Translations under genes and position numbers: made by a program
Assembly (NCBI GenBank): GCA_963921355.3
Contig: OZ001190.1
Coordinates: forward strand, 2,914,001 to 2,978,000
Reading direction: 5' to 3'
Source: CAWUEZ02 sp963921355
GTDB lineage: Bacteria; Pseudomonadota; Alphaproteobacteria; Thalassobaculales; Thalassobaculaceae
Length of the DNA: 64,000 nucleotides
Part shown: piece after piece, positions 1-9,343 of the stretch
How the letters are laid out: the number at the start of each line of letters is the position of its first letter
Numbering within the stretch: the stretch's first letter is position 1
The notes under the pieces: model-generated
Databases searched by the model: none
What the model saw: the letters and a program-made list of their open reading frames with translations, nothing else
What the model was told of the DNA's origin: nothing

Positions 1-834
1 GTCGATGTGATCGCCCGACGTCTGCTGGAGGCCGGGGTGATCGCCGACAGCCGAATCCTTGCCGTCGGAGCCAAGCTGAGCGGTCAGGCGAGACACCTCA
101 AGGCCGGCGAGTATGCGTTTCCGGCGGCCGTCAGTACGCGCGAGGTCCTCGACATCATGGAGCGGGGAGAGACCGTTGTCCGACGTCTGACGGTGGCGGA
201 GGGTCTGACGAGCGCGCAGGTCCTGGCGATTCTGATGGCGGCCGACGGATTGACCGGCGAGATCTCCGAGGATCCGGGAGAGGGCACCCTGTTGCCGGAG
301 ACCTACCACTATCATTGGGGCGATACGCGCGACGAGATGATCGCCCGCATGCGTCAGTCCATGGAAGATGCCGTGGCGGCGCTCTGGGACGACCGGGCGG
401 AAGGGCTTCCGTTGGCCGAACCGGGAGAGGCGCTGATTCTCGCCTCCATCGTGGAAAAGGAGACCGGGGTCGCCGAAGAGCGCCCGCTGGTCGCCAGCGT
501 ATTCGTGAACCGTCTGAGGCGTGGCATGCGCCTTCAATCCGACCCGACGGTCGCCTATGGCATTGCCGGGCCCGAGGGCCTGGACCGCCCCCTGACGCGG
601 GCCGATCTGCGGAGCCGCACGCCGTTCAACACCTATGTCATCGACGGGTTACCGCCGCGCCCGATCGCCAATCCGGGCGCGGCATCGATTGCGGCGGTGC
701 TCCGCCCGGCTGACGCGGACTATCTGTATTTCGTCGCCGACGGGACGGGGGGACACGCGTTTGCCAGGACCCTGGCGGAGCACAACAGGAATGTTCGTGC
801 CTGGCGGCGGATTCAGCGCGAGCGCCGCGACTAG
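1..834 (+). CDS. mltG: Endolytic murein transglycosylase MltG, C-terminal part
   Basis: Inner-membrane lytic transglycosylase that cuts nascent glycan strands and so sets glycan length. The reading frame is open from base 1, so the cytoplasmic tail, membrane anchor and first part of the LysM-like domain lie outside the window; 277 codons remain of a family usually near 330-380 aa. The YceG catalytic signature is visible as ASIVEKETG, with the catalytic Glu at residue 152 of the fragment, followed by the conserved FVNRLRRGMRLQSDPTV and FNTYVIDGLPPRPIANPG stretches. It stops at TAG 832-834, 65 bases before the convergent SDR gene. In related genomes mltG lies directly before yicC; here an SDR gene lies between them. 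Confidence 0.95.
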   Translation, partial: VDVIARRLLEAGVIADSRILAVGAKLSGQARHLKAGEYAFPAAVSTREVLDIMERGETVVRRLTVAEGLTSAQVLAILMAADGLTGEISEDPGEGTLLPETYHYHWGDTRDEMIARMRQSMEDAVAALWDDRAEGLPLAEPGEALILASIVEKETGVAEERPLVASVFVNRLRRGMRLQSDPTVAYGIAGPEGLDRPLTRADLRSRTPFNTYVIDGLPPRPIANPGAASIAAVLRPADADYLYFVADGTGGHAFARTLAEHNRNVRAWRRIQRERRD

Positions 835-899
835 CTCCAAGAGATTGAAATCAAGTGAGAGTCACCGCCCAGAGCGACTCGGTCTGAACGGATCTTGCT

Positions 900-1679
900 C
901 TATCCGGCCGCAGCCTTTTTCCCGGGCAGGCGCGTCAGGGCGGCGTCAACCCAGGACGTCGGCAGGACCTGTAGGAGCGAGACGACGGTCGCGAGTGGCC
1001 ACGGGAATGCGATGCGCGCTCGGTTTCTTGCCAGCCCGCGTCGGATGATCCGCGCCGCGCGGTCAGCATCCATGAGGAACGGCATCGGGAAGTCGTTCAC
1101 CGCCGTCATCGGTGTCCGGACATAGCCCGGGCAGATGACGGAGACGCCGACTCCCGTATTCTCAAGTGCGCCCCGCAGACCTTCGCCGAACACTTTCACC
1201 GCGGCCTTTGATCCGCAATAGCTAGGCGCACTGGGAAGACCCTTGTAACCCGCGAGGGAAGCCATCAGGGCAATCTGGCCGCGCCCGCGGGCCTCCATGG
1301 ATGCGATTGCGGGCAGGGCAGTATTCATCACACCGTCGACATTGGTGGCGAACACGGCCCGCACCTGCTCTTCCGCCTCCGCCCCGTCGAGTCCCGCTGT
1401 GCCGGCCGAGATCCCGGCATTGGCGATGACCAGATCGAGGGGCGCCACGGCATCCGCATCACGCACCCAGGCTGCGACCGCCGCCCGGTCGGTGACGTCG
1501 ACCCGGGCGATGTGAACGCTCGCACCGGCAGCCCGGCACGACTCGGCGACCGATGCCAGCCGCGGTTCGTCCCGGCCGCCAAGGAACAGGGTCACGCCGG
1601 TCCGTGCGTATTCGACGGCAAGGGCGGCGCCGAGCCCGCTCGAGGCGCCGGAGATCAGGATCGCGGTGGGGTCGAGCAT
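900..1679 (-). CDS. SDR family NAD(P)-dependent oxidoreductase
   Basis: Classical short-chain dehydrogenase of 259 aa. Visible motifs are the dinucleotide-binding SGASSGLG (residues 10-17), NAG (87-89), the catalytic Ser at 141 and YCGSK with Tyr154 and Lys158, then the PGYVRTPM loop typical of the family. A hydrophobic C-terminal stretch (about 225-240) suggests membrane association, as in the DltE/retinol-dehydrogenase-like SDRs. The frame is open further upstream, but ATG at 1679 gives the standard N-terminus. The substrate cannot be read from sequence. It is convergent with mltG and divergent from yicC, so it breaks up an otherwise conserved neighbourhood. Confidence 0.9.
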   Translation of the reverse strand: MLDPTAILISGASSGLGAALAVEYARTGVTLFLGGRDEPRLASVAESCRAAGASVHIARVDVTDRAAVAAWVRDADAVAPLDLVIANAGISAGTAGLDGAEAEEQVRAVFATNVDGVMNTALPAIASMEARGRGQIALMASLAGYKGLPSAPSYCGSKAAVKVFGEGLRGALENTGVGVSVICPGYVRTPMTAVNDFPMPFLMDADRAARIIRRGLARNRARIAFPWPLATVVSLLQVLPTSWVDAALTRLPGKKAAAG

Positions 1680-1817
1680 GGAGCGGCTCGTCTCTCTGTT
1701 GTCTGTGCCGGTGCATTCTAGGGCATTCATGGGTCCGGGAACCGGTGTGCTTGGCGGTGCCGGAACCCAGCGATATAAGGGCGCGGCGCAGATCAAGACC
1801 ACAGGAAGGGCCGTGGC

Positions 1818-2759
1818 GTGACCAAAGGCGAGACAGGCGTGACCAGCATGACCGGGTTTGCCCGGATCGATGGCGGCGGCCAGGCCCCCACCGAGGACGG
1901 AACGGACATCGCCTGGCGATGGATCTGGGAAATCCGCAGCGTCAATGCCAAAGGCCTGGACGTTCGGATCCGGCTTCCGTCGATCGCCGAGAGTTGGGAG
2001 ACCGCGGTCCGGGAGCACGCCGCCGCGAGACTGGCGCGAGGATCGGTGACGGTGAACTGGACCCTCGACAAGGCGGACCGGCAACAGGGCCAGGCCCTGG
2101 TCGTTAATGAACGGTTCCTCGAGACGGTCCTTGGTCTGCAGGAGAGCCTTGAAGCCAAGGGCCTGGTTTTTCCGACGGCGCCGAGCCTGGACCGGTTGCT
2201 GGTCGTGCGGGGTGTTGTCGAGGTGGTCGATCATCCGGCGGATACCGGCGTGATCGCCGGGTTGAAGCCGGCGGCTCTGGCGGATTTTGATCGGGCGCTG
2301 GACGCGCTGGTCGACACCCGAAGCAGCGAGGGCCTGCGCCTGGAATCGGTTCTGCGTGGCGATCTCGACGAGATTGCCGACCTGACCGAACAGGCGATTG
2401 CGGTGGCCGCCGATCAACCCGCGCTCCTCCGCAGCCGCATCGCGGAGCAACTTGAGCGTCTGCTGTCGGCGTCACCGCCCGTATCGGAGGACCGGCTGGC
2501 GCAGGAACTTGCGCTGCTGGCAACCAAGGCCGATGTCCGGGAGGAAACCGATCGACTGCGCGCCCATGTGCTGGCCTGTCGGGATCTTCTCGATGGCGGT
2601 GGGCCCGTGGGGAGAAAGCTCGACTTCCTGTGTCAGGAACTGAACCGCGAAGCCAATACCTTGTGTTCAAAGGCGACGGATCTGGCGATGACCACTCTCG
2701 GCGTCGACCTGAAGACGCGGATCGAGCGCTTTCGCGAACAGGTCCAGAACGTCGAATAA
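1818..2759 (+). CDS. YicC family endoribonuclease-like protein
   Basis: Conserved YicC/YloC family protein (DUF1732 at the C-terminus). E. coli YicC has been described as an endoribonuclease acting on small RNAs; that role is known for the family and is not shown here. The family signature SMTGFAR sits at residues 10-16, and the C-terminal KLDFLCQELNREANTLCSK block is typical. Three starts are possible: GTG 1818 (GGAAGG eight bases upstream), GTG 1839 (which gives the usual very short lead into SMTGFAR) and ATG 1848; the 5'-most is reported. It lies 33 bases ahead of gmk on the same strand, the usual arrangement. Confidence 0.9.
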   Translation: MTKGETGVTSMTGFARIDGGGQAPTEDGTDIAWRWIWEIRSVNAKGLDVRIRLPSIAESWETAVREHAAARLARGSVTVNWTLDKADRQQGQALVVNERFLETVLGLQESLEAKGLVFPTAPSLDRLLVVRGVVEVVDHPADTGVIAGLKPAALADFDRALDALVDTRSSEGLRLESVLRGDLDEIADLTEQAIAVAADQPALLRSRIAEQLERLLSASPPVSEDRLAQELALLATKADVREETDRLRAHVLACRDLLDGGGPVGRKLDFLCQELNREANTLCSKATDLAMTTLGVDLKTRIERFREQVQNVE

Positions 2760-2792
2760 CGCAAAGAAAGCCCGAGGAAAGATAACCCCGAC

Positions 2793-3425
2793 ATGATCAC
2801 CAGACGTGGCCTGATGCTGGTTTTGTCGTCGCCCTCGGGCGCCGGAAAGACGACCATAGCCCGCCGTTTGCTCGAGCTTGAAGACAGCCTGTCGATCTCG
2901 ATCTCGGTGACCACCCGTCCACGGCGTCCCGGAGAGGTTCAGGGGCAGGACTATCGGTTCATCGAGCCGTCGGAGTTTCAGTCCCTGGCGGAGCGGGGCG
3001 ACCTGCTGGAGCACGCCAAGGTCTTCGGCAACTACTACGGAACGCCACGCGAACCCGTGGAGCAGGCCCTCGCCGACGGACGAGATGTGCTGTTCGATAT
3101 CGATTGGCAGGGCACGCAGCAGCTTCAGGACAGCGCCCCCCGGGATCTGGTAAGCGTCTTCATTCTTCCGCCGTCGACCCGCGAGCTCGAGCGTCGGCTC
3201 AGGGCGCGCGCGCAGGATCCCGACGATGTGGTGGCGACCCGCATGGCCAAGGCGGCGGATGAGATCAGCCACTATCCTGAATACCAGTACATCATTCTCA
3301 ACGAGGACTTCGAGGTCAGCGTCGAGAATATCCGCGCGATCCTGAGATCGGAGCGCCTCAAGCGCGAACGGCAGGTCGGCCTGCCGGCCTTTGTGAAAGG
3401 GTTGCAGGACGGTACGACCGACTAG
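2793..3425 (+). CDS. gmk: Guanylate kinase
   Basis: Phosphorylates GMP to GDP with ATP in purine nucleotide supply; cytoplasmic. The P-loop SSPSGAGKTT is at residues 8-17, followed by the GMP-binding segment with VTTRPRRPGE and the YRFIEPSEF region, and the DIDWQGTQQL motif. Length 210 aa is normal. An AGGAAAG ribosome site precedes ATG 2793. Probably co-transcribed with the upstream yicC-family gene. Its 3' end converges on the GNAT gene with a 19-base gap. Confidence 0.97.
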   Translation: MITRRGLMLVLSSPSGAGKTTIARRLLELEDSLSISISVTTRPRRPGEVQGQDYRFIEPSEFQSLAERGDLLEHAKVFGNYYGTPREPVEQALADGRDVLFDIDWQGTQQLQDSAPRDLVSVFILPPSTRELERRLRARAQDPDDVVATRMAKAADEISHYPEYQYIILNEDFEVSVENIRAILRSERLKRERQVGLPAFVKGLQDGTTD

Positions 3426-3444
3426 ACGTGCCGGAGCACCTGGC

Positions 3445-3948
3445 TCAGTCGCTCAGACTGAGCTTCATGCCCAGATGTGAGGCGACGAAGCCGAGGCGTT
3501 CGTAAAAGCGCTTCGCGTCGGGCCGTGACGCATCGGTCGTCAGTTGGACCATGGCGCACCCGCAGGCGCGTGCCCGCGCGATCGCCTCTTCGAACATGGC
3601 CTGTCCGAGCCCGGCGCCGCGGGCCTCGGCTGCGACGCGCACGCTCTCGATCTGGGCGCGCATGGCGCCGAGCCGGCTGAGACCAGGGATCAGCGTGAGC
3701 TGAAGACATCCCACGACCCGCGCCTTTCGCTCGGCCACCAGGCAGACATTGCCACGTTGCTCCGCTATGGCTTGAAATGCTTCGACATACGGAGCCGGCG
3801 GCCGGTCCTCGACACGTTCGCGGGATCGGCCGAGTGGGTCGTCCGCCAACATCACGAGGATAGCCGGGAGGTCAGCGGGCGCGGCAGGACGAATGGACAC
3901 ACCGCCATCGTGGTGGCTGAGCCGATAAAGGGCGTGATCGTTGGTCAC
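3445..3948 (-). CDS. GNAT family N-acetyltransferase
   Basis: Acetyl-CoA-dependent acyltransferase of 167 aa. The acetyl-CoA-binding motif A is visible as VRVAAEARGAGLGQAMFEEA, and FYERLGFV near the C-terminus is the usual GNAT end motif. The GTG start overlaps the rsmA stop as GTGA, so it is the last gene of the minus-strand lptF-to-rsmA chain and is probably translationally coupled to rsmA. The acceptor is unknown; nothing in the sequence distinguishes a protein from a small-molecule substrate. Confidence 0.88.
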   Translation of the reverse strand: MTNDHALYRLSHHDGGVSIRPAAPADLPAILVMLADDPLGRSRERVEDRPPAPYVEAFQAIAEQRGNVCLVAERKARVVGCLQLTLIPGLSRLGAMRAQIESVRVAAEARGAGLGQAMFEEAIARARACGCAMVQLTTDASRPDAKRFYERLGFVASHLGMKLSLSD

Positions 3949-4811
3949 CGATCGCCTTCACTGACGGTGAGCGCGTTGGCAAGGCGGCAGAAGTCCTCGA
4001 TCGTCAGCCGCTCGGGGCGTTCGGTCGGTTCGAGCCCCGCCGCCGCGATCAGGTCGACGCCCCCGAGGCCCTTGAGGCTCTGCCGCAACATTTTCCGACG
4101 CTGAGAGAAGGCGGCTTGCGTGACTTTCTCGAGCGCGGTCCGATCCGCCGCTGCCAGCGAGGTGCCGCGCGGGGTCAGTCGAACGACACTCGACCAGACC
4201 TTCGGTGCCGGCGTGAAAGCGGCCGGTGGAAGATCCAGAACCTTCTCGGCCGTGCACAACCAGCCCACAAGGACGGACAGACGGCCGTAAGCCGGATCTC
4301 CGGGCCGCGCGGTCAGTCGTTCAGCGACCTCCTTCTGGAACATCAGGACCAGCGTTTCAAAAGCATGCGGTGTTGCGAGCCAACCGAGGAGGAGCCGGGT
4401 CGCAACATTGTAGGGCAGGTTGGCGACGATGCGGCGCGGTGGTGTGCCGATGCTTGAGACGTCCACCTGCAAGGCGTCGTCCTCGATCACCGTCAACGCT
4501 CCGTCCGCGGCCTCCACCAGGTCCGAAAGCACCTCGATCGCCAGCCGGTCCCGCTCAATGGCGCAGACATGGGCGGCACCTTCGATCAACAGAGCGCGGG
4601 TCAGGCCGCCCGGGCCCGGGCCGATCTCGATCGTTGTGCCGGCGCTGAGATCGCCGGCCGCCCGGGCGATCCGCCGGGTCAGGTTGAGGTCGAGGAGGAA
4701 ATTTTGGCCAAGGGACTTGCGGGCCGACAATCCGGCGGCGGCAATGGCCGCACGCAGCGGCGGCAGAGCCAGAACCCGTCCGGGAACATCGCCCGGTAAG
4801 GGCGCCGTCAT
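3945..4811 (-). CDS. rsmA: 16S rRNA dimethyladenosine transferase RsmA (KsgA)
   Basis: Dimethylates two adjacent adenines of the 3'-terminal hairpin of 16S rRNA late in small-subunit assembly. Residues 33-40 (SLGQNFLL) and the SAM-binding motif IEIGPGPGGL (61-70) are typical, followed by the NLPYN catalytic motif. Length 288 aa is normal. The start codon overlaps the pdxA stop as ATGA and the stop overlaps the downstream GNAT start as GTGA, which indicates tight translational coupling. The pdxA-rsmA order is conserved in proteobacteria. Confidence 0.97.
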   Translation of the reverse strand: MTAPLPGDVPGRVLALPPLRAAIAAAGLSARKSLGQNFLLDLNLTRRIARAAGDLSAGTTIEIGPGPGGLTRALLIEGAAHVCAIERDRLAIEVLSDLVEAADGALTVIEDDALQVDVSSIGTPPRRIVANLPYNVATRLLLGWLATPHAFETLVLMFQKEVAERLTARPGDPAYGRLSVLVGWLCTAEKVLDLPPAAFTPAPKVWSSVVRLTPRGTSLAAADRTALEKVTQAAFSQRRKMLRQSLKGLGGVDLIAAAGLEPTERPERLTIEDFCRLANALTVSEGDR

Positions 4812-5815
4812 TGCCCGTCGGCCACCCGGCGGCGCACCATCTCGGCGGCCAGTGCGACCGCGGCCTGAAGGCTGTCGATCCGGGCCCGTCCCGTGCCGGC
4901 CAGATTCAGTGCCGTCCCGTGGTCCGGTGACGTGCGCACGAACGGCAGCCCGAGCGTGACGTTGACGCCGCCCCAGAAGTCCAGGGTCTTCAACGGGACA
5001 AGGACCTGGTCATGGTACATGCCCAGCGCCACGTCGTAGGTCGCCCGGGCTTCGGCGTGGAACATGGTATCGGCCGGCAGCGGTCCGACCGCGTCGATGC
5101 CCTGTGCCTGGAGTTCTGCGACGGCTGGCGCGATCACGTCCAGATCTTCGCGGCCCATCGACCCCGCCTCGCCCGCATGGGGATTCAGCCCGGCCACGGC
5201 GAGCCGGGGAGCGCCGATGCCGAAGTCTCGGCGCATGGCCTGCGCGGTGACCCGACCGGCGGTGACGATCGTCTCAGTGGTGAGTGCGCTCGGAACCGAC
5301 GACAACGGGATGTGAATGGTGACGGGAACCACCTTCAAGGCGGGGGCCGCCAGCAGCATGACCGGCGTCGTTCCCGGGCCGGCCAGATCGGCGAGGTATT
5401 CGGTGTGGCCGGGATGGTCGAAACCCGCTCGATACAGCGTTTCCTTCTGAATCGGATTGGTGACGACGGCGCCGGCGTCACCCGATCGCACGAGCGTGAC
5501 CGCCCGATCGATGGCCGCCACGGTCGCGGCACCGTTCGCCGGATCCGGTCGACCCGGTTCGGGGTCGGCGGGGAAGTGATGACCCAGAACGGGCAGCGCG
5601 TCGGGAAACGTTGCTTCGACGTCTGCGGGGCTGTCGACTTCGATCACCGGAACCGAGAGATCCAGAAGGGTGGCCCGTCGCCGTACGCGATCCGGGTCGT
5701 CGATCAGGAAATACCGGGGGAGCAAGTCGGCGCCGGCCGCCCATAGCGCCAGTGTCAGGTCGACCCCGACCCCGGCCGGCTCGCCGGGGGTCACAGCAAG
5801 TGGTTTCTCAGACAC
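4808..5815 (-). CDS. pdxA: 4-hydroxythreonine-4-phosphate dehydrogenase PdxA
   Basis: NAD-dependent oxidation of 4-phosphohydroxy-L-threonine in the DXP-dependent route to pyridoxal phosphate. Family motifs are seen in order: TPGEPAGVG near the N-terminus, the metal-binding DHPGHTEYLAD region, HAGEAGSMGRED, and MYHDQVLVPLK followed by the FVRTSPDHGTA loop. Of several possible starts, GTG 5815 gives the standard N-terminus and 335 aa; it overlaps the end of surA by eight bases. A longer open frame runs back into surA and is not used. Confidence 0.96.
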   Translation of the reverse strand: MSEKPLAVTPGEPAGVGVDLTLALWAAGADLLPRYFLIDDPDRVRRRATLLDLSVPVIEVDSPADVEATFPDALPVLGHHFPADPEPGRPDPANGAATVAAIDRAVTLVRSGDAGAVVTNPIQKETLYRAGFDHPGHTEYLADLAGPGTTPVMLLAAPALKVVPVTIHIPLSSVPSALTTETIVTAGRVTAQAMRRDFGIGAPRLAVAGLNPHAGEAGSMGREDLDVIAPAVAELQAQGIDAVGPLPADTMFHAEARATYDVALGMYHDQVLVPLKTLDFWGGVNVTLGLPFVRTSPDHGTALNLAGTGRARIDSLQAAVALAAEMVRRRVADGQ

Positions 5816-7085
5816 GGGTTTCGACGAACGCGGTCTGCCGAAGGTCTCGAAGGTAACGCTGTGCGAGCACGCCGAAACGCTGGGCCTCCAACTGCGCCCG
5901 GATCTGGTCGGCACTCGGCAGGTTGCTCGCCGCCGATTGCCGGTCGCACACCATGATCACCATCACCCCGTTCGGCAGATCGATCGGCTCGCTGGTCTGT
6001 CCCGTCTGCAACGTCGCCACAGGGTCGCGCAGGTCTGGCGCGAGGTCGCGCACCTGCATCTCGCCGAGGTCCGGCGAGACCGGTGACCCGGCCTGTTGGG
6101 CGAAATCGGCAAGGTCCTCACAACTGCCGGCGGCGGTGCGGATCGTCTCCGCCAACTCCCGTTGCGAGGCCCGTTGGTTGCTTCCTGTGCCGCTGCGAAC
6201 CGGAAGGAAAAGCTGATTCAGGCGCACCTTGGCATCCAGGGGATTGGGTTCGGCAAGCACCCGCGTGTCGGTCACCCGCATGATGTGATAGCCGAACACC
6301 GAACGGATCGGTTCGGAGATCTCGCCCTTGTCGAGGTTGGCGACGGCGGCCGCGAGATCCGGTGCCAACTGGTCGTCGAGCACCCAACCGATGTCGCCTC
6401 CGACATTGGCGTTTGAGGCGTTCGAGAACTGCCGGGCGATCGACCCGAAGGATGCACCCTGGCGCAGCTGTTGTGTCAGGCGCGCGGCGAGTTGGGCTGC
6501 CTCCGCCTCGCGCGCCGGATCCTCGACCGTCAGCAGGATCTCGGAAACCCGTTTCTGGCTTTTGCCGATCTGTTCCTCGAGCAGGGTCAGGATCTCAGCG
6601 ACTTCTTCCTGGCTGACCGATACCTGTCCCGAGAACCGGCGCCGGACCAGTTTGGCCCACGCGATGCTCGCGCGCAGCTGACGCTTGACCGAACCCGGAT
6701 CGACGCCGAGACGCGTGACGAAGCGGTCGAATTCGCCCGGGCGCAGACCGTTGCGGGCCTCCAGATCAGCCCGGGCCCGGGTCATCTCCTGATCCGAAAC
6801 GGCGATGCTGAGGCGTTCGGCTTCCTGAAGCTGCAACTGCTCGTCGATCAGCGTTCTGAGGACCTGTGGGGCCAGGCGCCGCGCGGTCTCGTTGTTCGCC
6901 TGAAGTCCGGACGTGACGATCACCAGCCGGATCCGGTTGCGCAGGTCGCGCACCGAGACGACCTCGTCGTTCACGACGGCGGCGATCCGTTGCAGTTCTT
7001 GGCTTCGTGCGGGGTCTGCTCCCGGTACGGCCAGGGCCGATGCCCAGATCGCGGACGCGAGAAGCAGCGTTCGTATCGGTCTCAT
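5808..7085 (-). CDS. surA: Periplasmic chaperone / peptidyl-prolyl isomerase SurA
   Basis: Periplasmic chaperone for outer-membrane beta-barrel proteins, including LptD encoded just upstream. Starting at ATG 7085 the protein has a signal peptide (MRPIRTLLLASAIW then an Ala-rich cleavage region), a SurA N-terminal domain (AAVVNDEVVSVRDL, QLQEAERLSI) and one clear parvulin domain (KRVSEILLTV, FGSIARQFSN, GGDIGWV, GYHIMRV). The 425-aa length is normal. A longer frame upstream lacks coding character. Its stop overlaps the pdxA start. Translation begins 86 bases after the lptD stop. Confidence 0.95.
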   Translation of the reverse strand: MRPIRTLLLASAIWASALAVPGADPARSQELQRIAAVVNDEVVSVRDLRNRIRLVIVTSGLQANNETARRLAPQVLRTLIDEQLQLQEAERLSIAVSDQEMTRARADLEARNGLRPGEFDRFVTRLGVDPGSVKRQLRASIAWAKLVRRRFSGQVSVSQEEVAEILTLLEEQIGKSQKRVSEILLTVEDPAREAEAAQLAARLTQQLRQGASFGSIARQFSNASNANVGGDIGWVLDDQLAPDLAAAVANLDKGEISEPIRSVFGYHIMRVTDTRVLAEPNPLDAKVRLNQLFLPVRSGTGSNQRASQRELAETIRTAAGSCEDLADFAQQAGSPVSPDLGEMQVRDLAPDLRDPVATLQTGQTSEPIDLPNGVMVIMVCDRQSAASNLPSADQIRAQLEAQRFGVLAQRYLRDLRQTAFVETRV

Positions 7086-7171
7086 GATCTCACAGTTTCC
7101 GAGCGCGTGCGGAAAGGCGGAAGATATCAGGGTTGCTGCCCGGCTGCCACGGTGAGCGCCCGCGGTATCGC

Positions 7172-9343
7172 CTATTGGCTCTCGACGCCACCGAGGTGCT
7201 TGAGGACAAAACGGAACATGATCCGGTCGTCGGGCTCGATCTCCTCGTCGTTGATGTCCGAGCGTTCGAAGTCGACGCCGAACAGAAGACACTCGTCGGC
7301 ATAGGCGATCCCGATCTTGCCCCTGAGCAGACGACTCCGGCCCTGGGACAGGTCCTGGGTCACGCTGCCCGCCAGGCTCCAGTGGTCCGTCAACCGGACG
7401 CTGCCGACCGCGTCGATCTGCTCGCGATTGCTGTTGAGATCCGCAGTCGCGGTCTCGTCCAGGACAACGTAGTCCATCGACAGGGAGAACCTGGGGTGCG
7501 TGTAGTTGGCACCCACCTCGTTTCGGATGAAGGCGGCGTCTTCGACGTTGGTCCGGAACCGGTAGGAGAATGCCAGCGGCCCAATGGGGCGGAAGGTGAG
7601 GGCGCCAACCATATCGGAGAGTCTATCTTCGAGACCGGAACCATCATCGAAAGCGCTGTCGCCGTAGAACCGGTAGCTCTGACCGATCAGCAATTCGGTC
7701 GACCCGCCGCCATCGCCATAGACGCCAGCCCGCACCCCGTAGTCGACACGCGAGCCGCTGGTCACCCGGTCGACGCCCTCAAACCGGTTCAGACGGAACA
7801 GGTTGGTCTCGTCGAACTCGAAGGAGCGGCTGTCTTCGTTCGGGATCTCGTCCGGGTTGCCCCCGTTGGGGCCGAGGACGACGCTGGTGATCGGTTCCAC
7901 GACGTGGGTGAACGAGTCGCCGCGGCGGGCGAGCGGCAGCTGCCATTTCAGGCCAAGCTGCGGGAAAGCCCGGCCGGTGGCTTCGGATTCCGTGTTCGTG
8001 GTGATCGACGCGTCGGTCGCGTAGTACGCGTCCGTCTGAAGACGGGCGTTTAGTGTGTAAACCTCGCCGAAATTCGAGGTGTAGGGGAGTTGCCATCCGG
8101 TCACCAGAGAGGCCCGGCGGCTATCGTTACCCTCGTCGCGGGCCAAGGCCATGAGGCTGCCGTCCAGCGACAGGCGGCCGCCATAGGCATCCGGTTGGCC
8201 GATGTGACTGTACTCGGCGAGCGGCAACAGGACAGGGGTGTCGTCAGGATCGGCCGCCGCCCTCAGATCCTGGAACTTGTAGGCGTTGATCGTCGCGTAG
8301 TTGCGGCCTCTGAAGCCCTCGGCGAACAGGCGGCTGGTCAGGATATCCGGGCTGCCTTGCCGATAAAGCCGCAAGTAGGTGCGCTCGCTGGTCTGTTCGA
8401 AATCGAAGCCGGCGCGCCAGGTATCGTTCAGGCTGAACCGGCCTTCCCAATCGGCGCTACCCTCGAACCCTTGTTCATCCCTGCTTATGCCGTCGTCGAA
8501 CTGGTCGACATAGCCGACCGTGCTTTTGAGGTTGATCTCGCCATTCGAGAACCGATGGCGGTATTCGGAGCGGAGGATCCCGCCGGCATCGGAGAACACG
8601 ATCGGCTCGACCTCGACATCGCTCGAGCGGTTGATGACGTAGTAGTACGGCTGGCCGTAGATCGCCCCGAGCTCATCGGACAAGCCTACTCTCGGCGCTA
8701 GAAACCCTGAACGGCGATCTACCGTCGGATCCGGGTGGCGCAGATAGGGCGTGTACGCAATCGGCACCCCGAAGAACTCCAGGGTCGCGTTCTCGTAGAT
8801 GATGTCCTTGGCCGCTTCGTCATGAATCACCCGTACGGCTTTGATCTGCCAGAGCGGCGCTTCGGTCGGGTTCTTTTCACAGAGATTGCAAGGTGAGAAC
8901 ACCGCGCGATCGAGCAGCTTGCGGTCACCCGCCGTGCGTTCGCCCTGCAAAGCCGCCAGACGCGATCCGTCGGTCAGGAGCGCGCGGAAGTTCTCGATCG
9001 TTCCGGTCTTCAGCTCGTTGTTCAGTTCCGCGTAGTCGCTGAACAGGACCTCACCGGACGGCTCGAGCAGTGAGACATTGCCGGTCGCAATGACGGTGTC
9101 GGCCTGGCGGTTGTAGGAGACGGTATCGGCCATGAGGACCCGGGGGCCCTGGCTCAGCTCAACATTGCCGCGGGCCGTGACCACTCCGAGCGATTCATCA
9201 TAGACCAGTTCGTCGGCGACAAGCAGGACCGGCGTGGTTTCGATGTCGATCTGTTGGGCGGCCGCCTCTCGGGCCCCCGGCTGTCCAAGCGCCGATAGCG
9301 CCAGGCCCAGCAGGACGGTCGCCAGGATCGCTCTTCCCGTCAT
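7172..9343 (-). CDS. lptD: LPS-assembly protein LptD
   Basis: Outer-membrane beta-barrel that inserts lipopolysaccharide into the outer leaflet as the last step of the Lpt pathway. ATG 9343 gives 723 aa with a signal peptide (MTGRAILATVLLGLALSALG) and an OstA-type periplasmic domain (LLVADELVYDESLGVVTARGN). SPCNLCEKN holds a closely spaced Cys pair. The rest is a long beta-rich barrel ending in aromatic-rich strands. The start overlaps the lptG stop by four bases (ATGA), so the transporter permeases and outer-membrane exit are encoded as one unit, with the chaperone surA following. Confidence 0.96.
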   Translation of the reverse strand: MTGRAILATVLLGLALSALGQPGAREAAAQQIDIETTPVLLVADELVYDESLGVVTARGNVELSQGPRVLMADTVSYNRQADTVIATGNVSLLEPSGEVLFSDYAELNNELKTGTIENFRALLTDGSRLAALQGERTAGDRKLLDRAVFSPCNLCEKNPTEAPLWQIKAVRVIHDEAAKDIIYENATLEFFGVPIAYTPYLRHPDPTVDRRSGFLAPRVGLSDELGAIYGQPYYYVINRSSDVEVEPIVFSDAGGILRSEYRHRFSNGEINLKSTVGYVDQFDDGISRDEQGFEGSADWEGRFSLNDTWRAGFDFEQTSERTYLRLYRQGSPDILTSRLFAEGFRGRNYATINAYKFQDLRAAADPDDTPVLLPLAEYSHIGQPDAYGGRLSLDGSLMALARDEGNDSRRASLVTGWQLPYTSNFGEVYTLNARLQTDAYYATDASITTNTESEATGRAFPQLGLKWQLPLARRGDSFTHVVEPITSVVLGPNGGNPDEIPNEDSRSFEFDETNLFRLNRFEGVDRVTSGSRVDYGVRAGVYGDGGGSTELLIGQSYRFYGDSAFDDGSGLEDRLSDMVGALTFRPIGPLAFSYRFRTNVEDAAFIRNEVGANYTHPRFSLSMDYVVLDETATADLNSNREQIDAVGSVRLTDHWSLAGSVTQDLSQGRSRLLRGKIGIAYADECLLFGVDFERSDINDEEIEPDDRIMFRFVLKHLGGVESQ

